DNA of 64,000 nt from Tilletia caries (Eukaryota > Basidiomycota > Exobasidiomycetes > Tilletiales > Tilletiaceae). Both the position numbers and the translations under genes were made by a program. Positions 33,693-46,100 of this stretch are shown here, in pieces (the first letter of the stretch is position 1; every line of letters starts with the position of its first letter). Under the pieces are notes generated by a model. The model did not search any database, was not told where the DNA came from, and saw only the letters and a list, made by a program, of their open reading frames with translations. Location of the stretch: the NCBI GenBank assembly GCA_032718865.1, contig JALUTQ010000001.1, forward strand, positions 620,001 through 684,000, written 5' to 3'.

Positions 33693-34826
33693 ATGGTCCA
33701 AGTCTCCAACGAGCTCGAGTACCTGCTCACCCGCACCACCTCCTCCTACATCGTCAAGCAGAACGGCCTCCCCCGCTACTTCTCCCGCGAGCCCAGGAAC
33801 CTGGCCCAGGTCCACGCCTTCAAGTACTCCGGCACCACCAACAACAAGACCATCGGCATCGAGGCCGTCCCCGGCGGCATCGTCGTCTCCACCCGCAAGA
33901 GCAAGGCCGCCCCTAACACCCTCAAGGGCGCATACAGCACCACTACCATTAAGAAGGGTGGTAGCCGACGTGCCGCTGGTGTTGCTAGCAACGCCGCCTC
34001 TAAGACCGGATACCGACGTGACCTGACCCAGGGTGAGTGTTTTACTTTTCCGTAGTACGGGGTCCTTTCGACCTGAAGGGGTATGTGGGGGTTACATGCA
34101 AGGAAGGGAGGGGCAGCAATCGGTGCGGGAGCGGATCCACTCCAACCCCGTAGTGAAGGTCCGCAAACCAGCAGGCGCAGTGGAAAGGATTGGCGGCACT
34201 TCCTATGGCCAGGAGGTGCGGGTAGGGAAGGCAGCTGGAAGGTATCCAATCCAGGCCGGATCTTGCGGAAACCCTCGCACCAACCAGAGGCAACCGGAAC
34301 CCTCCTCTTCCCTCCCCTCCCCCACAGCATCACGCTAGAACCCCCCGGACTGTCTGCGGGCTCTGAAGGGCCGGGCGTATAAGCGATGCAACATCAAATC
34401 TGGGGCGAGCATTCATGTTCTCCCCAGCAGCTTTCTCCTCCACTTCTTCAAAACGGGGGGGGGTAAGTTGTAGGTTTTGCACGGGTTGGGCTGGGAATGC
34501 GGGGCTCTACGAGGCTTCCTTTTCCGGCGGACGAATGTCCTTTAGAATACTCTCTCCGACCGCACCTACATTCCTCCGTCCCTCCATCCCCTCTTTCTCA
34601 AAGACATAACCAGCAAAGAACCGGATTTTGCTGACCTCCCCCGCTCTTACACACACACAAAACAGTCGCCGTCGCCCGTGCCACCAAGATCCTCCGCGCC
34701 CAGAACTCCCGCAAGGTCCGCCCCACCGCAATCAGGCCCCGCGGCAAGAAGGCCATCGCCGCCGCCAACGCCAAGCTCAACAAGGCCTCCGCTGAGGAGT
34801 CCGCCGCCGTTGAGGAGACTGCATGA
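33693..34826 (+). CDS. RPL28: 60S ribosomal protein eL28
   Basis: Large-subunit protein of the eL28 family, which is missing in Saccharomyces but kept in most fungi. 166 aa in two exons, 33693-34032 and 34666-34826, in frame. Motifs: ELEYLLTRTTSSYIVKQ, LPRYFSREPRNLAQVHAFKYSG, KTIGIEAVPGGIVVSTRKS, and in exon 2 VARATKILRAQNSRKVRPTAIRPRGKKA. The 633-nt intron is by far the longest seen in the window. A Lys/Ala-rich tail extends it beyond the mammalian protein. Codons are strongly C-ending, as expected for high expression. Confidence 0.93.
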
Positions 34827-35521
34827 ACGATTGGCTTCTGATTTTCTATCTTGCCTTTCATCCACGCACACACACATTGTACCATGAACCAGGGGGTTCC
34901 TCCCGGCCTACGATCATCAGACCATGCCTTCTTTTTCCATTTCTCTACCCTTGCGTCAGACCAGTCTGCAGTAGGGGGACTTCGTTGCGTGCAGAGGGGA
35001 CGGGGTTGGATTGTTTGAAGCACTGGGAATTGATTGGGGAACAAAGATCGAGAACAACGTCAGTATCGGAGCAAGGAAGCACGATCCGTACTACTGAGCG
35101 CTGAGCAAGGAGGGGACGAGGGACAGGAGTTGGAGAGAGGGAGAGAGAAAGAGAGAGGTAAAGAGAGATTGTCCACCGAGTAATTGATCTTGTAGTCACA
35201 TCCCGTGTAAGATCAAAATGCACAGAACGACGTGAGGGATGAATCGGTGAGAAATCCAAGAGGGGTTGAGGCTCTGGGCGACAACCCCCCTCTTGAGAGG
35301 GACGGGTATAAATTTCTTGATGTCCGGATCGAGACTGACCCACGCCCGCCGTAGAGGTAAAAAAAGGGATGTGAACCCGGGAAGGCGACCAGGGCTAATT
35401 GGATCCGAGTTTTGAGAGGAAGGAGAGGAGGGGGAGAGAGGAGAGGAGAGGAGACGGAAAGATGCAAACATCAACTCGAACTCGAACTCACCCTCTACAA
35501 GAATCGACCCTTTTTTGGCTC
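34827..35521. other. Convergent intergenic region, eL28 / VPS33
   Basis: 695 bp holding 3'UTRs of both genes. A GA-rich tract lies near 35130-35168 and another at 35415-35455; both are low-complexity. No supported gene. Confidence 0.45.
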
Positions 35522-38500
35522 TCACAGCCCACCAAGGATCTCATCCCCAGAAACCATATGCGTAGTCATCGCAATAAACCGCCGATTCCGCGTCTGCGCA
35601 GACATGAACCGCAACGCCGAAACCTCCGCATACGTCGCCCCGCCCAGGAAGAACACAAGCGTCGTCCGCGGACTGTCGGGGTCGATCAGCTGCGGCTGGA
35701 GCACGAGGGGCGTCCCCGTGCTCGCGGTGCTCGTCGTGGACCGCTTGTTGGCGGCGGGGATGGAGGAGGTAGTGGCACCGGCGGCCGCGGCGGCTGGACG
35801 GAAGTTTTGCACGGGCCGTTGGACTTCGTCGAACGTCGCGCCGGGCAGGATAGAGAGCACGTCCTCATACCCCTTCCACCCCGCGATCGGATGTGCCCTT
35901 GGTCGCAGACGATTCGGTCGTACCCCACCATACCCCCCCGTCCCCGCCGCACTCCTGGCCCCCGCCCCCGCCCCCGCTTCCCCACCACCACCCACACCAG
36001 AATCAGAAATCAACGCCTCCCGCTGCGCAACAATCTGCACCAGCCGAACACTCAACGGCGCATACCCACTAAAGACATAACTGATGTCCCGCGGGTTCCG
36101 CTCGTCCACGTCGTCATTGATCAACTTGAGCGTCCGACGCACGGCTGAGAAGCCGGAGTAGGAGGTCGAACCGGTCGCCGAGAGGGATGTGGGAAGGTTC
36201 GCACCGCCCGCTCCACTTCCACCGCCGCCTTGGGAGTTCCCTGCTGCCATGTTCGTCGATGCGCCGAGTTGCCCGGGCCCGGTACCGCCAGACCCCTCCA
36301 TCCCGGAAGCAGTCGAACTGAAACCAGCCCCCGGGCCCGCGCCTTCCTTCGTCAAGAGGCCAACCTTGGAAAGCTGCAAAAGGAGGGGCAAAACCTCGTA
36401 CCCGAACGTCTGACAAAGCTCCCGCTTCACATACTCCAAGTTCTTCGCCTTCAGACCGCCATTGACCACACTCATCAGACAGAGCAGTCGGAGGATCGGA
36501 AGGAGCGACGCCGTCGATGGTTGTCCACTCCCCGTTCCCGCTCCTCCTCCGGCTGCAGAGCCTTCAGCACCGGCGCCAGACGGCCGAGCATCCCGCACGG
36601 AAAGACCAGAAAGCAACCCCCCCGGCCCGCCCGTACTCGCATAAATAAGATCCTCAATCGCCCCCAACTGACCAGGCGTGTCCAAGCCCGCCACAATATT
36701 CTGCTGAATCTCCAAAAGCCGATGGAAGACCTCATCCGCGCTCGTCCTCCGCGTGATCCGCTCCGTCAAGTCCGTATGCACCCCAAGCGCCTGATGCATC
36801 GCCTGCAAGCTCCCCAACTTCCCCACGAACGCTTTAATCTGCGCCATGGTTTTCGCGCTGTGCCGGTCCGCGTAGGACGCGTTCAGACGGGTGGCCATCA
36901 GGTGCAGACGCTCGCCGACGGCGGAGAAGTTCAGGTCGCGCAAGCGGGTGTAGAGCGGGTCCGTGTTGGAGGAGAGGAGGTATTTTCGCTTGGCGCCTGT
37001 GCTGGGTGTTGAGGTGGCCGCGTTGGGTTTCCGGGGCCCGCCTGGTGAGCGGCTCTCTAGGACGGCGGAAGAGGAACTGGGTGTGCCGGCGGGGCCGGGC
37101 GTATTCCCGCTTCCGACCAAGGACGCGTCCACGTCGATGTGGGCTGGGATAAAGAGACAGCAAAGATCAGCGTCCCGCGATCGAAATTGGGGAAGCAAAT
37201 CCACGCTAAATGGACTTAATCTAAAAAAGAGAAGGACTCACCATTCCGAATGCCAACGACTTCCTTGATGAGACCCTCGTACGTCAACTGGGTGCAAAGC
37301 ACACTGGCCCAATCCACGCTCCTGTCGATGATGATGAGTGCGTCGATGCGGTTCGGATTACTCCACCCTGCGCTGGCGGTGGTAGCTGAACCGGGTGCCC
37401 CTGCTGATGCTGCACCGCCCGCTTGTGTGGACGCTGGAGGAGCGGGAGCCATGGGCATAAAAGTGGGAGGGGCGACTAAGGCCGGGTTGGTGGGATCTGC
37501 TGAGAGATGTTCTCTGCGCTGTCGAATGAGTAGGTCCGCGAGGCGCTAGTTTTTTTGCAAAAGGGACGGAGGGTGAGTAACGACACGTCCAACAGACAGA
37601 AATACAGCAAGTACGAAAAGCGTACCTTTGCGAGATCACCCTTGCCCAAGATGCGAGGGATGAGGCCGTATACGTGCTGTACGGTCATCAAAGCCTGTGC
37701 GGCGAGGTATATACATGCATGATCGCCGTCGCGATAGAGCCGGGTGAAGGCGAAGTGATGAGTCCACTCGAGGGAGAGTAGCGAGCTGGAGGTGATGGCC
37801 GGTGGAATCGTGCTAGAAGATGATGGACCACCCTTAGCAACCCCAGATGATTGAGGTGCAGGCGGAGCTGGGGCGGGTGATCCGTCAAGGGGCAAGAACT
37901 CGAGCGGCAGATCGAGCACGGTGGTCAGGTAGGACGACGGCGTGGTGGTTGAGCTGGCTGAGCTTGATGCGGCTGCTGGGTTGGAGGAAGATGCGTCGAC
38001 GGGAGTTGGGGCGGGTAGGAGACGGAGGGAGGAGAGGTAGAGTAAGGAGAGCTCCGTGCGGCGTGGGGAGAGGAGGAGGGAGTATGTGTGGGAGAGGGAG
38101 GAGCTTGGGGGCAGGGGTCCGGAGGGGTTGATGGGGACCTGACTGTTTGCAGCCAGGTCGGCGATGATGTGGCCTGGGGAAGAGGGAGAGGAATTAGAGC
38201 TCTGAGGATGGAAAGAAAGGTGGGGTGGGGTAAGGAGATGAGGTGAAGGACACACCTGCGATGACGCGCATACATGCTATTTCTGGTCTGCAGATGTAGA
38301 CGACGCTGCGCGTGGGTGCATTTACGGGGACACGTAGTCTCTTGGGAGGCCAGCGTGCGCGTATGCCGAGTACATCTGCTGGTTGATGTTGCTGTTGCTG
38401 CTGCTGTTGTGGTAGTGAGGACGAAGACGGACCTGGGGCTGATGACGGCGGTGGTGCTGGGTCGTCAAGCTCGTCATGCTCGGTGGGGTTGTCGTCGAGC

Positions 38501-39045
38501 TCGAGCCAGAACATCTTGTCGACGCCATGGGCCTTGAGGGATGCTACATCGATGGTGAGGCCGAGTGGACCTGCGAGTGCGGGGTCGAGGATGACGGTCT
38601 TGGGGGTGATGTCTGTGGGTGGTCTGGGTGTGGATGTGGATGACGAGGCTGCTGCTGCTGGTGGTGGGATTGGCGGTGTTGCTGCTGCGAGGGCGTGGAA
38701 GAAGGTGCGCCTGCTGAGATCGCGCAACGGGGTCGTGTCCAGGAAGGGCTGTCCCCCGACCAGGAAGGGCGGGAGCAGATCGTCTTCGTCACCGACATCG
38801 CCTCTGCTGCTGCTGTTGAAGGAATCCCCAGGCAGTGTGCTCCCACCCGCGCTTCCTCCTCCCCCTCCTCCTGCTCCTGCTGCTGCTGCTGCTGCTGCCA
38901 TCGACGCGTCGTGTGTTCCTGTCACTGCTGCACTCAGTCCAAGCGCGCCGTCGATGAGCTCGAGCGCGACCAAGGTGATGCATGGTGATGAGGGGACAGC
39001 GTCACGTGACTGACTGCGACCTCCCGCGTGGCGCTTGTGATACAT
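35522..39045 (-). CDS. VPS33: Vps33, Sec1/Munc18 protein of HOPS/CORVET
   Basis: SM protein that templates SNARE assembly for vacuolar and endosomal fusion. It is recognised by TVILDPALAGPLGLTIDVASLKAHGVDKMFWLE, the YICRP motif, RIDALIIIDRSVDWASVLCTQLTYEGLIKEV, LYTRLRDLNFSAVGERLH, ADRHSAKTMAQIKAFVGKL, LLCLMSVVNGGLKAKNLEYVKRELCQTFGYEVLPLLLQLSKVGLL and the C-terminal TLVFFLGGATYAEVSALRFMS. It is longer than other Vps33 proteins because of Ala/Gly/Ser/Pro and Gln inserts, for example a run of seven Gln near 38395. The start is uncertain: ATG 39045 (MYHKRHAGG) gives an unusual N-terminus, and an in-frame ATG near 38901 sits in an Ala run. At least four introns; stop TGA at 35522-35524. Confidence 0.88.
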
Positions 39046-39436
39046 AAAGTTTGTTGTGAGTGCCGAAGTCCCGCCGGCTCAGACAGCAGAAAGGAGAAGA
39101 ACACTGGTGCAGTGCGTGCTCGAGTGGCTGATAGGAATCAAATGGCCCCCCTCGGCCCTCACTCATCCCGCATCCGCATGCATGATCAGTCCACACAGCA
39201 GTCAGCAGTCAGCACAGAGCACACGCTCGCCAGCATCGATAACAACAACAGCATCAAAGGACGCGACGCGACTTCCCCCCTCGCGTGTTGACCCCTTGCC
39301 CGCGTCGCGCGTGTCCAGCCAGGATCTGATCTGACGCCAGCGAGCGATCACGTGGACGACGTCAGGACGAAGAGCGCTGCGGTCCGCCTTCCCTTGCGCG
39401 CGCTTCCCGGTGTGGACTCGACAGTGGGAAGCAATA
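39046..39436. promoter_or_regulatory. Divergent promoter, VPS33 / membrane protein
   Basis: 391 bp. Contains ACGCGACGCGA (39261-39271) and CGCGTCGCGCGTG (39301-39313). The TCAGCA/CACAGCAG stretch near 39193-39220 is a short direct repeat. No gene is supported. Confidence 0.4.
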
Positions 39437-42244
39437 ATGGCAGCCACAATGCCAGGCTCGATGATGGCCACCACTCACAACGACAGCGGCAGCGGCAGAA
39501 TACCAAACAGACGGTGGGAGAAGCGCAGGAGGAAGGCCAGGAGGATCGACTGCCCACGCCCCATCGCTGCCATCCTCATCGCCGCCGTCGCCATCGCCAT
39601 CGCCACCATGCCAGCGACAGCAGCAGCAGCAGCAGCACGACCACAAGGAAGAAGATTAGCAGAACAGACAATCGCCAAGGCACACGCATACACAGACAAA
39701 CACCACGCAATGGCCTCCCTCGCATCCGCAGCAACCGCCTCCTGGGCACCCCGCGAACGCTCCGTCTGGTTCCAGCGCAAAGCAATCATCATCACCTCCG
39801 TCTTCCTCGCCATCTTCATCGTCCTCATCATCGGATGCGCCGTCTTCCTCCGCGACCGCAAGTACGACATCTCCGATCACGACCTACACGCCGAGGAGGA
39901 GGAGGAGATCAGGTGGGAGGAGATGGGCGTGCCTGAGCATGAGAGGGAGCGTATGAGGGATGATAGGGAGCAGATGTGGATCCGCAGGGAGATGGCTCGC
40001 AAGGAGGCTGCCAGGGATGCCAAGGCGGAGAAGCGCAGGGTAAAACGGGAGGCAAAACGCAGACGCAAGGCACTCAAACTGGGCATCCCATATGAGGAGC
40101 ACAACCACAACGACGACGACGACGATGGTGATCATGCAGATGAGGCTCATCCTGCTGCTGGTGCTGCTACTGCCGAAAGTACAGCACTCCAGACTCGCTT
40201 CATCGCAGGTCGCTGGGCAAGAAATCGCTTACAGACCGCCATAAGGGTCATCCGCCCCAACCACACCTCACGCTCCACATCCTCCTCCACATCCTTCAAC
40301 AAGAACAAGAACAAGAAGGACGCTCACTTCAACTTGGCCGATCTCGGCCCTCCCACCACCACCACCATCACCACGGCCAGCCTGGGCTCGGCCTCGGATT
40401 CGATACCACCCCGGCCCAGACCACACTCGGACGAACCGACGTCGCTGTCGTCTTCGTTGACTTCGCATTCCCTCGTATCCACTTCATCAGCAACTAACCC
40501 TGCACCGGCCGTCGTTGCACCAGACGGATCATCTCTACTGCCCTCCTTGATGGTCGGTGGCGCCATCGGGCCCGGAAGACCTCCTTCCTTCTTCGGCGGC
40601 GACGACGACGACGATGGGCGCCAATCTGATGCCGATCTTTCGCCTGCCGAGGAAGGTGGTCGGGTGGATACAACTCAAGGCAGGAGAAGCGCTGGCAGGA
40701 CACGGGCTAGATTACGGAGTAGGGACGGCACCACCCCCACCCCAACAGTCCTCGAACCGGCGTTCCTCTTCCCACCACCAGCCACGCCCCCACCTCGTCC
40801 ATCACGCACCCTCGAGGACCCACCACCTCCGCATACACCCCTCGGCACCGCACCCCGCTCGCCCGCCTTCCTCAACGCATCGGACCTCTCCGACGCGGAA
40901 GCGTATGAGGAGCGCGAACTGATACATCGACAGCGCAGTCGGACTGCCTCGACTGCCCCGCACCCGCCCTCGTCTGAGGGGATGGGTGGTGCGCTGCCGG
41001 CGTCGGCTTCGAGTGCGACGCTGTCGAGTTCGTCGATGCGTCCGGGTGGGATTGGGGCGGGTACGCCTTCTTCGTCGGCGAACAATGCTGGAAGCGGTGC
41101 TCCTGACGTAGGGGACGAAGAGGAGGAGATGTTCCCGCCGGCGTATATCGCTCCTGCACCTTCCTCCCGCGCCGCGGGGCCTTCTTCGAGAAGAAGAGCC
41201 GACGAGAAGCGGAGAGTGGTTGATGACGATGATGATGATGATGGGCAGGAGGATCTGGGGCCGGAGGAGGAGGAGAGGAGGAGGGCAGCGGCGATTGAGG
41301 AGCGGTTGTATGCTGCCGGTCTGGGACGGGTCGAAGGGGAGGATGGGACGGGCTCGTCGAATCTAATCCCACCGCCGCCCATTGCGCCCCATGCCGCTGC
41401 GGCCGCGGCGGCGGGATCAGTTCCCACGTCCACTTCTGCTGGAGCAGCAGGAAGCGGTGCACATGGGAGAAGGACGAGTTCGGTACGGCATACCGTCCAC
41501 GTTGCGACTGATGAGAAGTCCGCGTTGCGTGCCCTGGAACAGGCGAGGGGTGCGCCCACTTCTTCTTCCTCCGCACGGCGCCCGCCATCTTCGTCTTCTG
41601 CGGCGGAGCGACCTAGTGCGCCGACCTTGGCTCTGGACGCTGATGGCTTCGAGACGTTCGTGGTACCTTCCTCTGCGCCTCGGGTGGAGAAGGAAGGAGG
41701 AGGGTCGTCGTCGTCGTTGGCGGCGGCGGCGGCATCGGGTCTGCCTGCTCCGCCACGGCCGCATGTCCCTGGCTGGTCGGAGTTTGATGAGCCTTATCGT
41801 GCGGTTGCAGGGGCAGGTCCTACATTACCATCGGCGCCGTCCGCTCCTCCTCCATCCAGCTCGAAACCGACGCCCAAGTCGACGTCGGCGCAAGCAAAAG
41901 CGCGCGAAGCTGGCTTTGCGGGAGAGGCAGCGCCGGATGACGACGAAGTCGTGGCTGGGATCGTGCCCAGCAGGCCTGGGCTGGTGTCGTCATTACCGCC
42001 ATCACATCCCCAGGCCGCCGGAGCGGGATTGGGAGGGGCGGGGATGGGGATGGGGAACTTCTTGCCGCAGTACGAGGCTTCGCGTGGTGCAGGGTCGAGA
42101 GGACCTGAGGAAGGGGAGGAGATTGTCGCACCTAGCGCGCCACCGATGTGGGAGGAGGAGGAGGAGGAGGAGGAGGAGGAGGAGGAGGAGGAGGAGGAGG
42201 AAGAACAGGGTGGAAATGGGAACGGGCGGCATGCGGCGGTATGA
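39437..42244 (+). CDS. Large low-complexity protein with membrane segments, unknown function
   Basis: A single uninterrupted frame of 935 codons from ATG 39437 (MAATMPGSMMATTHND). Two hydrophobic stretches occur near the N-terminus: AAILIAAVAIAIATMPATAAAA (~residues 36-57) and a true TM-like IIITSVFLAIFIVLIIGCAVFL (~110-131). A charged juxtamembrane coiled region follows, rich in Glu, Arg and Lys (EEIRWEEMGVPEHERERMR, AKEKRR-type). The remaining ~700 residues are Ser/Pro/Ala/Asp linkers, PPAYIAPAPSS-type motifs and, at the very end, a run of about 22 Glu encoded by GAG repeats. It looks like a single-pass (or signal-anchor) protein with a long cytosolic tail containing PPxY-like motifs, but I do not recognise the family. 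Confidence 0.65.
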   Translation: MAATMPGSMMATTHNDSGSGRIPNRRWEKRRRKARRIDCPRPIAAILIAAVAIAIATMPATAAAAAARPQGRRLAEQTIAKAHAYTDKHHAMASLASAATASWAPRERSVWFQRKAIIITSVFLAIFIVLIIGCAVFLRDRKYDISDHDLHAEEEEEIRWEEMGVPEHERERMRDDREQMWIRREMARKEAARDAKAEKRRVKREAKRRRKALKLGIPYEEHNHNDDDDDGDHADEAHPAAGAATAESTALQTRFIAGRWARNRLQTAIRVIRPNHTSRSTSSSTSFNKNKNKKDAHFNLADLGPPTTTTITTASLGSASDSIPPRPRPHSDEPTSLSSSLTSHSLVSTSSATNPAPAVVAPDGSSLLPSLMVGGAIGPGRPPSFFGGDDDDDGRQSDADLSPAEEGGRVDTTQGRRSAGRTRARLRSRDGTTPTPTVLEPAFLFPPPATPPPRPSRTLEDPPPPHTPLGTAPRSPAFLNASDLSDAEAYEERELIHRQRSRTASTAPHPPSSEGMGGALPASASSATLSSSSMRPGGIGAGTPSSSANNAGSGAPDVGDEEEEMFPPAYIAPAPSSRAAGPSSRRRADEKRRVVDDDDDDDGQEDLGPEEEERRRAAAIEERLYAAGLGRVEGEDGTGSSNLIPPPPIAPHAAAAAAAGSVPTSTSAGAAGSGAHGRRTSSVRHTVHVATDEKSALRALEQARGAPTSSSSARRPPSSSSAAERPSAPTLALDADGFETFVVPSSAPRVEKEGGGSSSSLAAAAASGLPAPPRPHVPGWSEFDEPYRAVAGAGPTLPSAPSAPPPSSSKPTPKSTSAQAKAREAGFAGEAAPDDDEVVAGIVPSRPGLVSSLPPSHPQAAGAGLGGAGMGMGNFLPQYEASRGAGSRGPEEGEEIVAPSAPPMWEEEEEEEEEEEEEEEEEEQGGNGNGRHAAV

Positions 42245-43100
42245 AAGGGTCGGTTCGTAACCCGGTGAAGGATGGGAAGATGGGCGAACGCTCACCTTCG
42301 AGAAGAACGGCAACAGTTTCCAACTCCATTCGCATTCCAAAGGCAACCCCTCGCACCTTCCCTTCCTGCCTACCCACACAACCCCCGTCCCTTACGCACT
42401 TTCTTAATTTACAACACCCCAACCTGTTTACACTTGTATCACCTCGACTGCACCTTTCTACTCACTTCTTTCTCACACACCAACCCACAGACCTTTTCTT
42501 TTCATCTTTCCCTTTCCTTCCTTCCTTCCTTCCTTCCTCTCACACACATACTTTCGCATTGCTGCTTTCTTGAAATGCATCGGATCAACACTTTGAGAAA
42601 CGTGAACTTCTTTCGTCTGCGTGTCCGTTCCCTTTCCCTTGGAAGAAGCTCAAGCGGTGCTTCGGAAAGGCGGGATGTGTGTGCATGTGCAGGCAGACGT
42701 TTCTTACCTGCCTGGACATGAAGTAGGCGGACTGAGTGAAAGAGGGGGTATGCATATTGGTGCAGAAGCTTGGACTGAAGGATGCTCCCTTGCCCAGCCC
42801 CCTGAGAGGAACGTGAAGGTATGAAATCCTGAAGTGTGCGCGCGCAGGGCAGATTGGATGAACTGTGAACTTGGAGCTCGATGAAAAAGGTCGGGGGCCC
42901 AGCTTCGAAGGACCTCCGCAATCGATCGCCGATTCCTTCCTTCCCTTCCATCTTGAACGTGCGTGATATATAGCGATGAATGCCCCAACCCCTGCCCTTG
43001 TCTTGGCGAAATAGTCGTAGTCGTGTCATATGTATGTACATCAAAGGGGTGAAAGGCCGGGACCGGGGTGGTGGTGGTGTTGTGAGGAAATCATGATCCG
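42245..43100. other. Convergent intergenic region
   Basis: 856 bp between the unknown membrane protein and the deubiquitinase. It has a TTCC tandem repeat at about 42515-42538 and otherwise unique sequence. Several open frames on both strands have no domain or coding bias. Long 3'UTRs or an unannotated transcript are possible; nothing definite is seen. Confidence 0.4.
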
Positions 43101-46100
43101 TCACCGCCGCCGTTCGGTGGTTGTGATCCCGCCCGCGTGTGGGTCCGTCGGCGGAACCAGAGCACATACGGCGAATTGGACTGAGGGAGAATACAGAGTG
43201 GTCGTGAATGTTAGACCACAGGAATCAGGACGCATACCTCCCGTGCTTGAACTCACGTTGATCTGGCGTTCGTCGCTCTTCGTCAATCGACTGTCATCGA
43301 AGTACCACCATTGGCCGCAATTCCGGACGCTCGCAGTGTCTATTCAAAAAAAGGTGTGGTGCAAAATGACCAATCGTGGCGTCAGCACCGCCCGCATCTG
43401 CAACAAGACAGCTGCTCGGACTCCCTGCTTCACCCCCTAGACTCACAATGACCCGCGTTCAAACTGCCAAAGTGATGCGTGACCCCATGCAAGTCATACA
43501 CATAAGGCGGCTGCTGCGACTTGCTCACCGGCCCTCCCTCCAAACCCGCACCCGGCGGCAACGGCGGCGGCATGTACCGCGTCAAATCAAGCTCCGTAAG
43601 CGGGAAAGTCACCTGCGTCTCAATCTTGTCGGTAAAAGGGCCCTTGAAGGAGAACCGCTTGAGGTGGATGAGCAGGATCGCGGGCAGGCGCGAGATGCTG
43701 AGCTTCTTCGTCGCTTTGCGTGGTTTTTTGCATTGAGGGCAGAACCACGCGTCGGCTTTTTCCAGCACTTCTTGTCGGACGAAGGCGTCTAGACAGTCGT
43801 ACAGGGAGACCCGCGAGTAGTTCCGCCCGGACGGTAGCGGAAGCGAAAGGTACATGAACGCGTTGTACGTCGTTGATGTCTGAAAGGTGGGGCACAAGCT
43901 GAATATCAGTACTCGCAACGATGACCTCCAAAAGAAAGACCTCAACCGGAAAGTACGATGCCCTGCTCACCTTCCCGCATGTCATACACGTCATCACATT
44001 CCGGAACTGGCCTTGGAACCAGTTCACGATCAAACTATCGTTCCTCTGCTTGTAAATCGCCCACTCCTTTGCACTCGCAATCTGCTGCGGAAGCGACTCG
44101 AGCTCGGCCTCCCGCGCAGGCGACATCTCCACCGCAGGTGGCTTCTGAATCACATAGTTCAGATCCTCATGCAAACCGTCGAGCAGGAAGATGAGGAACT
44201 CTTGACTGTCGTGCTGCTCGTAGCCTCTGAATGCCGGTGCGAAGCGTGTGATCGCTTCGCGGAACGTGACGGGTGAGACGAAGTCGTAGAGCTCGGACCA
44301 CATGACCCGAATGAGCTGGGCAAACGCCTCGGCCAGGACACCCTGAGTGCCAAGAGGGTTGGACCGATTGATCGCCTTCTTGTATCGGCCATCTATTTGG
44401 CGGAACAGTGATGCAGTCTGTCAGCAATCGACACATTCGGAAATGCAGTGAGCCACTCCGAAGACAAGGGAGTGAGGAAGGACATACCCAAGAAAAAGTC
44501 TGCCAGAGGTACCGTCGCACTCAAACACTGCAGCGTCGCATTCATATAACACGAATTTCCCAAATTCTTCAACCCCGTCAGCCCGATCCGCTTATCATCC
44601 ACCATGGACCGCACGACCGGCATCGCCCCCGCCCCAGGCATAACAGGGTACCCATGCGCAGTCTCATGCGGTAACAGCCCGTTTCTCCTCCCCGCCGAGT
44701 CATTGGAGAACGAGGACCGGACGCCGTTGCTGTAGGTGGAAGAAGAGGAGGACGAGGAAGGATGTGTGATCGGCGCCGGCATTCGCGATGGTGCGCCGGA
44801 CGCAGAAGCAGCTGCCGGCGGTAATTGCGGGCTTGGATGATTCGCATGAATCTGAGGGTAGTCAAACGAGCTTCGTGTGCCCGCGGCCATGTGGGCCAGC
44901 GCGCGGCCATGCGGACCAGCTAATGGCACACCGGTCTGACCAGCCGCGAAGAAGTAATCGTCCGATCGTGTTCTGCTGAGCGTGTTCTGAGGAGGACTCG
45001 GGTAGATCGACGCCGGCGATTGTGGGTGGGAGGGCGAAGAGACGTGATGATACGCTCTTGCTGGCATGGAGGGGGGAACGAACCCGTTCGCACCAGAAGC
45101 GCCTGCGCCATTTGCATCGCCCGGGGTGGCTGCTGAGCTTTGCGGGCTCAATGGCGTGTCCCTACCAGAGACAGCATTCTCCCCAGGCACGACTCGCGCA
45201 TCCCTTCGTGACCTTTTGACATCGTCCATCTTTGCCTCCCGCGCATTGGAAGACGACCGAGACTCTGGCGCACTCCTAGTGATCTCCTTCGACCACGCGT
45301 CGTAGCCGCCCACTAACAGCACAGGTGAATGCTTCAAAGGTTTGAGGAACTCGTTCTCATAGATGGCCCTCATCACGATCGCAAGTTTGTCTGCCGCCGC
45401 CTTGGATTGTTGCGACAGCATCGTGGTGGGTGTCGGCATCGAGGCAAACTTGCTGGGGCCGTTCGACGGCGCGCCAAAGCTCCGAGAGCTCCGATCGTAG
45501 AGCACGATGAGGTCGTACGAGTGGCGATGTGCGAAGGCCTGTTGCTCAGCGGTGGGTGAAAGCACCAGCTTCTCCTCGAGATCCTCGGATGACATGCCTT
45601 CGCGCAAGGTGATTGGGTCCAGACAGACGCCTTCGCCCTGAGGCCCCTGAATCCGCCCAGCTTCAAACTCGTCCCGACTCCGCACATCAAGCAGGAGAAT
45701 CTGTAAGCCTTGCCGCTTTTCTATCCGGTGCTTGCCCGTCTTAGGGTCGGTGACGGACTCGAATCCTGGATTGAGGTATGTCCACAGTTGCTCTACGGTC
45801 ACCCCGTTGGACAGCGGCAGAGAAGGTTTTGGCCCTACACCGCCGCTGGAGGAAGCGGGCGCCACTCTCGCGACTGCTGGGCCGGCAGGTGGCGGAAGTG
45901 GGCCTCGGCGCGGGTCGGACCCTTGCCTCGCGCGTGCATGGAGATCCTGCTGTTGTGAGATTGATTGCGGGCGCGGTCGATCTGGGAAGGGTTGGGGCAC
46001 GCTGCCGCGTGGAGACGACGAGTCTGGTGCTGAAGGCGGTACTGGCAAAGGGCGGATGGGAACCGAGGCTGCTAGAGCAGCAGCTGCAGGGTCGTCTGTG

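Noticed and set aside
34033..34665. C/D box snoRNA in the eL28 intron
   Set aside because: No convincing RTGATGA and CTGA pair with flanking complementarity was found.
41382..42260. 292-codon + strand frame in a second reading frame of the orphan membrane gene
   Set aside because: Arg/His-rich composition and no domain; the frame is open because of the GAG and GC-rich repeats of the real gene.
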